From contig OZ220747.1 in NCBI GenBank assembly GCA_965117015.1, positions 1,550,001 through 1,614,000 of the forward strand: 64,000 nt of DNA, read 5' to 3'. Shown here piece after piece: positions 17,921 to 25,877 of this stretch. The position numbers and the translations under genes were made by a program. Source of the stretch: Aldehydirespirator sp965117015 (GTDB lineage: Bacteria; Actinomycetota; Acidimicrobiia; Acidimicrobiales; Aldehydirespiratoraceae). The notes beneath the pieces were generated by a model. That model was given only the letters and a program-made list of their open reading frames with translations, had not been told where the DNA came from and did no database searches. Within the stretch, counting starts at the first letter, position 1. Each line of letters begins with the position of its first letter.

Positions 17921-18229
17921 TCAGGGGTCTTTGAGAACCTCGTGGTTGCCGCAGCGGCGCCAGATGATGTGCCGCTGACCGGGGTGCTTCTCCTCACCCC
18001 ACGAGAAGGTCGCCCTACCGTCCGGCGCCCACCGCATCTCCAACACGCCCGGATAGCCCTTCACCCCCTTGACGCCAAGGCCCCGACGAAAGCGGCTGCG
18101 CCGTCCCGCCTCCATCTCCTTCAGGTCGTCGACGAACTCGTCCTTCGATGTCAGGAAGAGATCCCGCTCATTCTCGGTAAGGCGCTTCCAGTCTCGGCGG
18201 AAGCGGCCCTCCGAGTAGTAGGTGGGCAT
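17921..18229 (-). CDS. RelE/ParE-like small toxin-type protein
   Basis: 102 residues from ATG 18229. The layout SEGRFRRDWKRLTENERDLFLTSKDEFVDDLKEME, RFRRGLGVKGVKGYPGVLEMRWAPDGRATFSWG, HIIWRRCGNHEVLKDP resembles RelE-superfamily toxins: two N-terminal helices, then a beta-sheet with Arg and a C-terminal strand ending with His. It follows the duplicated-domain gene by 29 nt on the same strand, so the two probably form one operon. A toxin role is inferred from fold similarity only. Convergent with htpX. Confidence 0.65.
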   Translation of the reverse strand: MPTYYSEGRFRRDWKRLTENERDLFLTSKDEFVDDLKEMEAGRRSRFRRGLGVKGVKGYPGVLEMRWAPDGRATFSWGEEKHPGQRHIIWRRCGNHEVLKDP

Positions 18230-18258
18230 GACCGGCCCCAGCAGCCGCAACGGGCCGA

Positions 18259-18978
18259 CTAGTCACGTACCACCGGGTCTGCGAGCATTGCCAGGTGTGC
18301 GGCGAGCATCTCCGCGCCGCTCAGGAACAGGACGCCTCGGCCAGCGGCGATGTCGGCGTCCGGGTCGGGGAAGTCGTCATCGTCGAGGTCCTCTGCCGCC
18401 AGGGCTCTCGACCTGTCAACCTTCTCCCTAAGGTCCGGGAACAAGCCGCCGAGCGCGGCGACGAACTCGTCGGAGCTGTCGCAGCGGACGTGCAGCCGCC
18501 TCATGTAATAGACGACATCGTCGTAGTGGGCGTCGGGATCCTCGAACCAGGCCTCATCGGGCTGGTCGTTCGCGCCGCGTCTATCCGGGCCGACGATCTG
18601 TGCCAAGTTCAACGCAGTCGACTCAGCGGCGCTTCGGAAGCAAACCCAGGGACCTGGGCCGAGTTCAGCGACCGCGTCGGCCTCGTCGTAGTGGCCGAAG
18701 GAGATTTCCGCTCCGGCCTCGATCCGGGCGAACTTGTCCTCCAGGTCCGGGAATAGGCCGTTGAGCGCGGCGATGAACTCGTCGGAGCTGCCGCACCGCC
18801 GGTACAGCCGCCTCAGGTAGTCGTTGACTTCGGTGAAGTGGGCGTCGGGGTCGTCGAACCAGGCCTCGTCGGGCTCGGTGGGCTCCACGGGGGTCAGGCT
18901 ATCCGCACCGCGTTCGGCGACGGAGGTGGTGGATGCTCCTGAGCCTTCAAGAGTGGTTGGCAATGCTTCAACAGTCAT
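18259..18978 (-). CDS. Protein with two copies of an acidic helical domain, candidate partner of the RelE-like protein
   Basis: 239 residues. Two copies of a roughly 55-residue domain are clear: DEAWFDDPDAHFTEVNDY (about 37-54) with SSDEFIAALNGLFPDLEDK, and DEAWFEDPDAHYDDVVYY (about 141-158) with SSDEFVAALGGLFPDLREK. Each ends with a hydrophobic stretch in which residues like A-ES/MLAAHLAM recur. The whole protein is very acidic. No DNA-binding motif is recognisable. It precedes a RelE-like gene and its promoter is buried in a 20-bp palindrome, so an antitoxin or a regulated partner role is plausible. I do not recognise the family. Confidence 0.7.
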   Translation of the reverse strand: MTVEALPTTLEGSGASTTSVAERGADSLTPVEPTEPDEAWFDDPDAHFTEVNDYLRRLYRRCGSSDEFIAALNGLFPDLEDKFARIEAGAEISFGHYDEADAVAELGPGPWVCFRSAAESTALNLAQIVGPDRRGANDQPDEAWFEDPDAHYDDVVYYMRRLHVRCDSSDEFVAALGGLFPDLREKVDRSRALAAEDLDDDDFPDPDADIAAGRGVLFLSGAEMLAAHLAMLADPVVRD

Positions 18979-18998
18979 GGACAGTAACGTAACTGTCC
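18979..18998 (-). promoter_or_regulatory. Palindrome centred on a leaderless -10 box
   Basis: GGACAGT-AACGTA-ACTGTCC is a near-perfect 20-bp palindrome (two central mismatches) that ends exactly at the start codon of the 18978 gene. On the minus strand its centre is TACGTT, followed by 7 nt and ATG. A protein bound here would block the promoter completely. Confidence 0.7.
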
Positions 18999-19038
18999 GA
19001 GATTAGTCCTACAACCCCCGTCGGGCCGCAAGCCCTGG

Positions 19039-19527
19039 CTAGTCGCGGAAGTTGACGTATTGGAGGGGGAGGTCGAAGTCGGCTTCCTTGAGCGCGGCGA
19101 TCACGGCTTGGAGGTCGTCTCGCTTCTTGGACTGCACTCGCAGCTGGTCGCCCTGGGTGGACGACTGCACGCCCTTGATGCCGAGGCCCTTGATGAACTT
19201 GTTGAACTCCCGGGCCCGGTCCGACGAGATGCCGGCCCGCAGGGCGGCCACCTGCCGCACGGTGGCTCCGGCGGCTTCCTGGACCTTGCCGTAGTCGAGG
19301 GCCTTGAGCGACACCTTGCGCCGCACGAGCTTCTCCTCGAGCACGATGCGGGCGGCGGCCAGCCGGTCCTCGGTGGAGGAGTTCATGGTGATGATGCCGT
19401 CGCCGAGCACGATCGACGTGCCGGTGTTGCGGAAGTCGTAGCGGGTGCTGACGTCCCGTGCGGCCTGGTCCACGGCGTTGCGGACTTCCTGCATGTCGAG
19501 CCGGCTGACTACGTCGAAGGTGGGCAT
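19039..19527 (-). CDS. yajQ: YajQ family cyclic-di-GMP-binding protein
   Basis: 162 residues, the family size. MPTFDVVSRLDMQEVRNAVDQAARDVSTRYDFRNTGTSI, then KLVRRKVSLKALDYGKVQEAAG and the C-terminal IKGLGIKGVQSSTQGDQLRVQSKKRDDLQAVIAALKEADFDLPLQYVNFRD are diagnostic of YajQ/DUF520. Members bind nucleotides or cyclic-di-GMP and can act with transcription factors; in most bacteria the role is unknown. Divergent from tRNA-Tyr. Confidence 0.96.
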   Translation of the reverse strand: MPTFDVVSRLDMQEVRNAVDQAARDVSTRYDFRNTGTSIVLGDGIITMNSSTEDRLAAARIVLEEKLVRRKVSLKALDYGKVQEAAGATVRQVAALRAGISSDRAREFNKFIKGLGIKGVQSSTQGDQLRVQSKKRDDLQAVIAALKEADFDLPLQYVNFRD

Positions 19528-19594
19528 GGGTCTCGATTCTCGGGGGCCGGGGGGATGGGCACGGGGCTCCTGATGGTATCGTGCTGGCCCGTCT

Positions 19595-19676
19595 GGGTCG
19601 GTGCCCGAGCGGCCAAAGGGAACGGGCTGTAAACCCGTCGGCTAAGCCTACGGAGGTTCGAATCCTCCCCGGCCCA
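19595..19676 (+). tRNA. tRNA-Tyr (anticodon GTA)
   Basis: Acceptor GGGTCGG (19595-19601) pairs with CCGGCCC (19669-19675), with one T-G pair. The anticodon loop CTGTAAA reads GTA, the variable arm is long (class II), and the T arm contains GGTTCGAATCC. Length is 82 nt. No encoded CCA; the sequence after the discriminator A is CACAC. Confidence 0.95.
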
Positions 19677-19720
19677 CACACATTCACCTGTCAGCGGATC
19701 AGCTACGTCTACCAAATTGC

Positions 19721-19738
19721 ATACCAAGTTGGTATACT
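19721..19738 (+). promoter_or_regulatory. Leaderless promoter with operator of the second MazEF-like pair
   Basis: ATACCAA-G-TTGGTAT (19721-19735) is a perfect 7-bp inverted repeat. It overlaps TATACT (19733-19738), which lies 6 nt before the GTG start at 19745. Confidence 0.7.
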
Positions 19739-19744
19739 CCGACG

Positions 19745-19999
19745 GTGGCTACCCAACAGGTTGCTGTCCGTTTGCCGGCGCCGCTTCTCGCGAGGCTTGA
19801 CGACCTCGTTGAGAGTGGTGCATACGAGAGCAGAGCTGCTGTGGTGCGAGCCGGCATAGAAGCCATCGCGGAAGTTGAGCAGCGGCGTCGGATCGATCGC
19901 TCCATCGTCGACGGCTACTCGCGGCTGCCGCCGACAGAGGCCGAGGATCACGCGGCGCTCGTCTCGCTGAGCGAGGCGATCCTTGAAGAGCCGTGGTGA
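19745..19999 (+). CDS. Ribbon-helix-helix antitoxin (second MazEF-like pair)
   Basis: 84 residues from GTG 19745. QQVAVRLPAPLLARLDDLVESGAYESRAAVVRAGIEAIAEVE is a ribbon-helix-helix, with strand, turn SRAAVV and second helix. The C-terminal tail SRLPPTEAEDHAALVSLSEAILEEPW would contact the toxin. Its stop codon overlaps the toxin start. The palindrome over its -10 box suggests autoregulation. It shares architecture but not close sequence with the pair at 1666-2237. Confidence 0.85.
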   Translation: MATQQVAVRLPAPLLARLDDLVESGAYESRAAVVRAGIEAIAEVEQRRRIDRSIVDGYSRLPPTEAEDHAALVSLSEAILEEPW

Positions 20000-20313
20000 C
20001 CGACCTTCAGCGCGGGCAGGTCTGGTGGGGCGAGATGGAGGGGATCGGCCGGCGCCCCTTCCTCGTCATGAGCCGCAACGCCGCCATCCCCGTGCTGAAC
20101 AGCGTTCTCGCTGCTCCCGTCACTCGCACCATCAGGGGGATCCCCACCGAACTGCCGCTCGGCCCTGAAGACGGCATGCCCGCGGACTGCGTCGCAAGCT
20201 TCGACAACCTCAGGGTCGTGCCAAGAGCCAACCTGGTCGACCACATCTGCACGCTTCGGCCCGGGCGCCTCGTCCAGGCCTGCGCTGCGCTCCGAACTGC
20301 AGTGGACTGCTAG
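19993..20313 (+). CDS. MazF/PemK-like toxin (second pair)
   Basis: 106 residues. The conserved order is LQRGQVWWGEMEGIGRRPFLVMSRNAAIPVLNSVLAAPVTRTIRGIPTELPL, then DCVASFDNLRVVPRANLVDHICTL. The RGQVWWGE strand, RRPFLVMSR and the VASFDNLRVV segment with its Asp match MazF-type ribonucleases. Starts at GTG 19993 or 19996 overlap the antitoxin stop at 19997-19999. It would cut mRNA at short sequence motifs when freed from the antitoxin. Confidence 0.88.
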   Translation: MVTDLQRGQVWWGEMEGIGRRPFLVMSRNAAIPVLNSVLAAPVTRTIRGIPTELPLGPEDGMPADCVASFDNLRVVPRANLVDHICTLRPGRLVQACAALRTAVDC

Positions 20314-20405
20314 CGAGGCCCGCGGACCCCGAGGTCAGGGCAATGGGCTAGGTCAATACACATACCCACACAATTCACCTAGCCAGTATCTGGCCCTCCT
20401 GAGCG

Positions 20406-20427
20406 TTATGTAGTAGTAACTACATAA
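20406..20427. promoter_or_regulatory. 9-bp inverted repeat upstream of the Ig-repeat lipoprotein
   Basis: TTATGTAGT (20406-20414) and ACTACATAA (20419-20427) are perfect inverted repeats with a 4-nt centre, in an AT-rich patch 44 nt before the lipoprotein start. It could be an operator. Confidence 0.4.
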
Positions 20428-20470
20428 ACGGAGGGAGCTGGCTATAGCTGGTTGCTGGGGTGTTCGTGTT

Positions 20471-22930
20471 GTGGGTGTCGGGCGAATACGAACTGGCACT
20501 CTGGCGGCGCTCGCCGCTCTTGCGGTCGTGTGTGTGGCTTGCGGCCGAGGTTCTGCCGATAGTGACGGAGTGCCCGAGCCGGCGACGGGGATCAGCACGA
20601 CGACAGCCCCCGCGTCGCTTTCGGACTCCCCGCAGCCAGCGACCGTGAGGCTTACGCCGGCGACCACTGAGCTCGCCGCCTTGGACTCCACCGCACGGCT
20701 CTCAACTGAGGTGTTCGACCAGAACGGGCAGACGATGGAAGGAGCGGTGATCGCCTGGTCGAGCAGCGATACGGCCGTAGCGACGGTCGACTCGGCCGGG
20801 CTGGTGACGGCGGCGGGCAACGGGGCGGCCAGCGTCACTGCCACGGCGGGGACGGTCTCGTCGAGCGCGACGGTGTCCGTGGCCCAAGTGGTCGACTCGA
20901 TCACCGTGCTGCTGGCCGCGGACAGGTTGGTCGCGGGTGATGCCCTGCCTGTTGCTGGCGAGGCGGTGGACGCCAACGGCCACGCGATCGCTACGGCGGA
21001 GTTTGCGTGGGCATCAAGCGATGCGTCGGTGGTCCGTGTCGATGGCTCGGGGACCGTCGCGGCCGTAGCTCCAGGCGAGGCGGAGATCACAGCCCTTGCG
21101 GCAGGAGTGACCGGCCGCGCCGCGCTCAGCGTTGTGGCTCCGGTGCCCACAGCTGTGTCGGTGACTCCCGACACGGTGGCGCTTGCGGCTCTGGGGCAGA
21201 CCACCCAGCTGGCCGCGAGCGTGCGACACCAGGCCGGACGCGTCATGGGGGCGGCAGAGGTGTCTTGGTCGAGCAGCGACACGGCCGTCGCGACGGTCGA
21301 CGGATCGGGGCTGGTGACGGCGGTGGGCAACGGGGCGGCCAGCGTCACTGCCACGGCGGGGACGGTCTCGCAGAGCGCAACGGTGACCGTGGCCCAAGTG
21401 GTCGACTCGATCACCGTGTTGCCGGCTGCTGTCGAGTTGAGCGGGTTGGGCGCAACCGCGCAGCTGACGGCGGAGGCGTTCGATGCGAACGGGAATCCAG
21501 TGGCGGGAGCCGAGTTGTTGTGGGAATCCAGTGACGTCGCGGTGCTGACGGTCGACACCGGGGGTCTGGTGACAACCGCGGGCGCCGGCACGGCCACGAT
21601 CACCGCGACGGCGGGCGCGGCTTCGAGTGCTGCGACCGTGACGGTCACGGGGTTCACCCTGTCGGGCACGGTCAGCGACGGTCGAATCGAGGGTCTAACC
21701 CTGCGTGGAGCGATCGTGCGGCTGCAAAACGCAACGAGAGACTCCGCGACCACAGATGACAGCGGGCAGTACCGGTTCTCGAACGTCCTGGGCCAAGTCG
21801 AGGTAGCCGTGACGAACGTTCCCGGCTACTTGCAACAGACAGTTCAAATGACAGTGGATTCAGATGACCGCACACTCAACTTCGTACTTGAACACGCAGG
21901 GGAGCTGCCCTACCACGGAACGGTGTGGGTGACGCCCGACATACTCGGTCCCTCTGACCCAACATCGCTCGAGAGCGTGACCTACACCGGCCGCGGGTTG
22001 CGCGATCTCTACGACAGGCGGGTGGACATGTGGATCACCGTCGATGCGTACCTGTTCGATGTGCAGTTCGGTGACCGGACCGTGGAGTTTCAGGTCAATC
22101 CGGAGTTCGGCAGCGAGGAGGCGGCTCGCGAGCAGGTTGATAGGTTCGCTCGCCCGCTAGGGCGGCTACCGCCCGTCCTGATGTCAGGAATCCGCCAAGT
22201 GGATCTGAATGCGGGCTTCGGGAGCTACGGAGGCAACGCGTACGACGGGAGCATTCTGATTCATAGCGACGACGTAGGCGAGGGAGAGGAGTTCCTGGAG
22301 GAAGTCTTCTTGCACGAAGGAGCGCATGTCTCGCTTGACCTTTCGATTCGGGACACCCCGGGGTGGCGCTCGGCGCAGGAGGCGGACGGCGTATTCATTT
22401 CTGAGTATGCGCGCGACTTTCCAGACCGCGAAGACATCGCCGAGAGTTTCCCGGTGTACTTCGCGCTTCGACACAGACCAGACCGGCTGACCACCGAGCA
22501 GCAGTGGTACATGATGACGACGATTCCGAACCGGCTGGCATACTTCCTGGCATACTTCGATGAGCAACAGTTCGACCTGTCCGCAGAGCCGCCCTCTTAC
22601 ACCAAGTCGAAGATCCGGGGGACGCTGGTCGGACCCGATGGCCAGCCGCTCGCAGGCATCCTCATTTGGGCATGGTCGGGCGACATAGACAGCAGCGGCC
22701 CTACCGTCACCAGCGATAACGGCGCGTTCGCGATATCGGTGCCCGACGGCACGTTCACCCTGGACCTCTATGCCGCTGCGGACGGCGGCTGCGCAGGCTG
22801 GTACGACGGCGCGAGCGTCACCAACAACCGCAGTAAGGCAGTCAGACTAGGCGTCGAAGGACAAGACATAGATGGCATTACGATCCGCCTGCCCGCGCTG
22901 CCACAAGACATACCGTCCATTCAGTGCTGA
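20471..22930 (+). CDS. Ig-like repeat lipoprotein with HExxH metallopeptidase-like domain
   Basis: 819 residues from GTG 20471. The N-terminus RIRTGTLAALAALAVVCVACGRGS is a lipoprotein signal with the lipobox VACG. Residues about 55-395 contain four bacterial Ig-like (Big_2) repeats, each with AVSWSSSDTAVATVDGSGLVTAVG-type signatures. A carboxypeptidase-regulatory-like domain follows (LSGTVSDGRIEGLTLRGAIV), then a domain with EEVFLHEGAHVSLDLS, i.e. HEGAH (HExxH), and a downstream Glu in EDIAESFPVYFALRH that could be the third ligand. A second regulatory-like domain closes the protein. Surface-anchored protease is the likely role. The DNA of the Ig repeats is nearly identical (for example 20810 and 21320), so recombination within the gene is possible. 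Confidence 0.8.
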   Translation: MGVGRIRTGTLAALAALAVVCVACGRGSADSDGVPEPATGISTTTAPASLSDSPQPATVRLTPATTELAALDSTARLSTEVFDQNGQTMEGAVIAWSSSDTAVATVDSAGLVTAAGNGAASVTATAGTVSSSATVSVAQVVDSITVLLAADRLVAGDALPVAGEAVDANGHAIATAEFAWASSDASVVRVDGSGTVAAVAPGEAEITALAAGVTGRAALSVVAPVPTAVSVTPDTVALAALGQTTQLAASVRHQAGRVMGAAEVSWSSSDTAVATVDGSGLVTAVGNGAASVTATAGTVSQSATVTVAQVVDSITVLPAAVELSGLGATAQLTAEAFDANGNPVAGAELLWESSDVAVLTVDTGGLVTTAGAGTATITATAGAASSAATVTVTGFTLSGTVSDGRIEGLTLRGAIVRLQNATRDSATTDDSGQYRFSNVLGQVEVAVTNVPGYLQQTVQMTVDSDDRTLNFVLEHAGELPYHGTVWVTPDILGPSDPTSLESVTYTGRGLRDLYDRRVDMWITVDAYLFDVQFGDRTVEFQVNPEFGSEEAAREQVDRFARPLGRLPPVLMSGIRQVDLNAGFGSYGGNAYDGSILIHSDDVGEGEEFLEEVFLHEGAHVSLDLSIRDTPGWRSAQEADGVFISEYARDFPDREDIAESFPVYFALRHRPDRLTTEQQWYMMTTIPNRLAYFLAYFDEQQFDLSAEPPSYTKSKIRGTLVGPDGQPLAGILIWAWSGDIDSSGPTVTSDNGAFAISVPDGTFTLDLYAAADGGCAGWYDGASVTNNRSKAVRLGVEGQDIDGITIRLPALPQDIPSIQC

Positions 22931-22968
22931 ACATGCGGTTCTGAGAAGAGCGGTGGTGACTGACTCGC

Positions 22969-23466
22969 TCAGGTGAGCATGCGCTGCATTACTACTACGT
23001 CTAGCCAGCTGCCGAACTTGCGGCCTACTTCCTGTTCGGTGCCGACGGTGGCGAACCCGACGGCCTCGTGCAGTTGGACCGACGCCTCGTGGCCGCCGGC
23101 GACCCGGGCGATCATGGTGTGGAAGCCCCGGGCCTGGGCCAGGCCGACCAGTTCCTGCATGAGTCGCCGGCCGACGCCGCGGCCCCGCACGGTCTCGTCG
23201 ACGTAGACGCTGGACTCCACCGAGGTGCGGTAGGCGGCTCGGGGCCGGTACTCGCTGAGCGACGAGAAGCCGACCACCCGCCCGCCGAGCTCGGCCACCA
23301 GCACGCCTAGCGCGCCGGACCGTTCCTGCAGCCAGGCCTGCTGGTCCTCGAGGGTGCGGGGCACGAGGTCGAAGGTGTGGGTGGTGTGCTCGACCTCGTA
23401 GTTGTAGATGCGCCGGATCTCCTCGGCGTCGTCGAGGGTGGCGAGCCGCACGACCACTTCGTCCAT
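22969..23466 (-). CDS. GNAT acetyltransferase, phosphinothricin/methionine-sulfoximine acetyltransferase-like
   Basis: 165 residues. The acetyl-CoA loop is VRGRGVGRRLMQELV, after YRPRAAYRTSVESSVYVDE; FHTMIARVAGGHEASVQLHEAVGFATVGTEQEVGRKFGSWLDVVVMQRML completes the fold. These segments closely follow the PAT/Bar/YncA-type enzymes that acetylate glutamate analogues. The natural substrate is unknown. TAGCCT lies 6 nt before the ATG, so it is probably leaderless. Divergent from the AMP-ligase. Confidence 0.9.
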   Translation of the reverse strand: MDEVVVRLATLDDAEEIRRIYNYEVEHTTHTFDLVPRTLEDQQAWLQERSGALGVLVAELGGRVVGFSSLSEYRPRAAYRTSVESSVYVDETVRGRGVGRRLMQELVGLAQARGFHTMIARVAGGHEASVQLHEAVGFATVGTEQEVGRKFGSWLDVVVMQRMLT

Positions 23467-23644
23467 CCCCCGAGGCTACGGCCCCGCGGGGTTGGCGGTC
23501 TGGCAGGGCCCAGGGTCGGCGGCTCCCCGAGTTGCGGGAGCGCGTCGCTGGCGGCCGTCCGAGGCTGCGAGGGTGGCGAACTCTCGTGGCTGCGGGCCGG
23601 CTCGGCTGGCCGAGTGGGGGGTGCGCCGCGGTAGCTTCCGCGTC

Positions 23645-25150
23645 ATGTACCGACCCGACATCATCTCCGTGTTCCGCCGGACGGCGCGACGCCACGGCGA
23701 CCGCCCGTTCCTGATCGACAGCCAGTCGTCGGTGACCTACGCCCAGGCCGAGCAGCTCACCGATGCCGCCGCGGCCGAGCTGATCGACCGGGGCGTGTCG
23801 CCGGGCGACACCGTCGGCTTCTGCGCGCCGGACTGTGTGTCGCTGTGGCTAGGCATCATTGCCGCCTGGAAGGCCGGCGCCCTGCCGGGCCTGCTCGACG
23901 CCCAGCTCAGCGCCGACGCCCTGCCCTACTTCGTCGGCGACGTCGACGCGCCCGTAGTCGCCGCCGCCGTCGAGCGCCACGACGTCCTGCGCGCCGCCGG
24001 CGCCCGCTCGGTCATCGACCTCGACGAGCTGGCCCCAGCCGCCGCCCCGACCCCGGCCGCCGCCCCGGCCGCGGCCCAGGCCCCCGACCCCGTCGACCGC
24101 CACGGACCGGACGCGCCCCTGTACCTGAGCTACACCTCAGGCACGACCGGCCTGCCCAAGGGTGTGGTGCTGCGCTCCGCCGACGTGACCCGGGCCACGT
24201 CGTGCATCGCCGACCGCCTCGGACTCCGCCACGACGACGTGCTGCTGGCCACCACCCCCATCCCCAGCAGCTTCCAGCTGGTCGCCGCCCTGATGCCGGC
24301 GGTCCACACCGGTGCCGCGGTCGCCCTGGTGGCGGGCCGCCCGGTGGCCGAGATGTGGCAGGTGGCCCGCGCCAACCGTGCCACCGTGCTGGTCGCCTAC
24401 CCGCTCACCCTGGCCGACATCGTCAACGCCCCCGACGCGGCCGACGACCCGCCGTTCCGGGTGGCCCTGTCGGGCGGCTCGCCGCTGGCCCCCCGCATCA
24501 AGCGCGACTACCTGTCGACGCTGGGCATCTCGCTGCTGGAGAGCTACGGCCAGAGCGAGATGGGCGGGTTCATGGCCATGGGCAGCCCCGCCGACGGTGA
24601 GCGGGCGCTGGAGGGCTGGGTGGGACGCCCCCTGCCCGACCGTGCCTCCTATGTGGCCGGCGTCGACGAGCCCTTCGAGGAGCTGCCGGCGGGCGAGGTC
24701 GGCGAGGTGCTGGTGGCTCACGGCTTCTTCCCGGAGTACCGCAACAAGCCCGACCGCTTCGCCGACACCACCGCCGGCGGCGTGCTCCACACCGGCGACC
24801 TGGCCGTGGCCGATCCCGACGGTTACATAATGGTGCTGGGCCGCACCAACGAGGCCGCCTCCGCCGCCGCCCGGGGCGGGTTCCTGCGTGAGCTGGAGGA
24901 CGCCCTCTACAGCCACCCGGCCGTGCTCCACGCCGCGGTGGTGGATCGGGGCGACGGCGAGCTGGCCGGCTTCTACGAGGCCCGCTCCGGCCATGCGGTC
25001 ACGCCCGACGAGCTGATCGCACACGCCGGCGCCACCGTCCCGGCCGCCCTCCTGCCGTCCTCCATGACCGATCTGGACGCCATGCCCCGCACCTTCAGCG
25101 GCAAAGCCGACCGCCTAGGCCTAGCCCACCGAGCCGCCGAGGCCGGCTGA
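23645..25150 (+). CDS. AMP-dependent acyl-CoA synthetase/ligase
   Basis: 501 residues from ATG 23645, which has TAGCTT seven nt upstream. ATP loop LSYTSGTTGLPKGVVL, A5-like ESYGQSEMGGFM, A7 GGVLHTGDLAVADPDGYIMVLGRTNE and the C-terminal lysine in MPRTFSGKADRLGLAHR are all present, so it should be active. It lacks strong similarity to any one substrate class that I can name. The Ala/Pro-rich insert at about residues 138-158 is a linker. The truncated relative at 25878-26798 lies 0.7 kb downstream. Confidence 0.9.
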   Translation: MYRPDIISVFRRTARRHGDRPFLIDSQSSVTYAQAEQLTDAAAAELIDRGVSPGDTVGFCAPDCVSLWLGIIAAWKAGALPGLLDAQLSADALPYFVGDVDAPVVAAAVERHDVLRAAGARSVIDLDELAPAAAPTPAAAPAAAQAPDPVDRHGPDAPLYLSYTSGTTGLPKGVVLRSADVTRATSCIADRLGLRHDDVLLATTPIPSSFQLVAALMPAVHTGAAVALVAGRPVAEMWQVARANRATVLVAYPLTLADIVNAPDAADDPPFRVALSGGSPLAPRIKRDYLSTLGISLLESYGQSEMGGFMAMGSPADGERALEGWVGRPLPDRASYVAGVDEPFEELPAGEVGEVLVAHGFFPEYRNKPDRFADTTAGGVLHTGDLAVADPDGYIMVLGRTNEAASAAARGGFLRELEDALYSHPAVLHAAVVDRGDGELAGFYEARSGHAVTPDELIAHAGATVPAALLPSSMTDLDAMPRTFSGKADRLGLAHRAAEAG

Positions 25151-25204
25151 CCCGGTCTAGTAGCCGAGGCCCGGCCCATCGTCTACGAGGAAGTTCCCGG
25201 AGTC

Positions 25205-25498
25205 CTATCGAGGCGCAGACAGCGCAGCGGGACTGCTGTCCACCGCTTGGAGTTCGATGCGCAGCACCCGCACTCCGGGCACCGACTCGGCGTCTCGCAG
25301 AGCCGAGCACAGCGCTTCGCCGCGAGTCGGTGCTGCTCGGTCGAACTCGAGGGTGTCGTGCCCCACCGTGGCGTCACCGCATCCGGCCTCGAACAGGGCG
25401 TCCAGAGTCTCCCACTCCAGGAGGTCTGCACCCTCGGTCACCAGCACGAAATGGTGTGTGGCCATCGACTCTTCCCGTGCCGTCGCAGGTGCGGTCAT
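25205..25498 (-). CDS. Small protein paired with the HicA-like gene
   Basis: 97 residues, possibly 86 if it starts at the internal MATHHF. ATHHFVLVTEGADLLEWETLDALFEAGCGDATVGHDTLEFDRAAPTRGEALCSALRDAESVPGVRVLRIE resembles small actinobacterial proteins that accompany HicA-like genes, where the conserved ALFEAGCGDATVG and GEAL-SALRD segments recur. The start overlaps the end of the HicA-like gene by four bases (ATGA). It may be an antitoxin, by position. No DNA-binding motif is obvious. Confidence 0.7.
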   Translation of the reverse strand: MTAPATAREESMATHHFVLVTEGADLLEWETLDALFEAGCGDATVGHDTLEFDRAAPTRGEALCSALRDAESVPGVRVLRIELQAVDSSPAALSAPR

Positions 25499-25737
25499 GT
25501 GGCTTCACTCCGTCGTTGGCATGCCCCGATCCTCGCCCGGAGCCTAGCCGCGTGCGTCTCTGGACGTACCGGCGTGCTCCAGATCGAAGCCGTGCACTCC
25601 GGGTGACCGTGAGGACAGTAGGCGCGGCCCCACGCATGGCTGCTTCGTCCCTTCGAAACCTCGACGGTCCATCCGGCCTTGGCAAGGATCTTGATCGCCT
25701 TGCGTATCTCTTTATCGGGGTGGACACCTCTCACCAC
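25495..25737 (-). CDS. HicA-like small protein (candidate toxin)
   Basis: About 80 residues from GTG 25737. The pattern KEIRKAIKILAKAGWTVEVSKGRSSHAWGRAYCPHGHPECTASIWSTPVRPETHAARLRARI follows the HicA-like fold: helix, GW-V, then a strand with KGxxSHAW carrying the candidate catalytic His. Two Cys and three His residues near CPHGHPEC could bind metal. A TAGACT box lies 6 nt before this GTG, favouring it over GTG 25743. It is the first gene of the two-gene module and lies in an AT-rich patch (25740-25810), which may mark acquisition. Confidence 0.65.
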   Translation of the reverse strand: MVRGVHPDKEIRKAIKILAKAGWTVEVSKGRSSHAWGRAYCPHGHPECTASIWSTPVRPETHAARLRARIGACQRRSEAT

Positions 25738-25877
25738 CCGCACAGTCTATACAGATAATAGCAGAATATATAGTGATATATCTTAGAACAGTTTAACATG
25801 GGCTATGTTCTCTATCGTCCGGTGGACAATTGACCGATTGATCTGACCGCTCGGACCTCCGCTTGCGGTTCGCCCCC

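Noticed and set aside
20353..21753. Minus-strand frame of 466 codons opposite the Ig-repeat gene
   Set aside because: It is the shadow of the Ig repeats; the plus frame has the lipobox and domain signatures.
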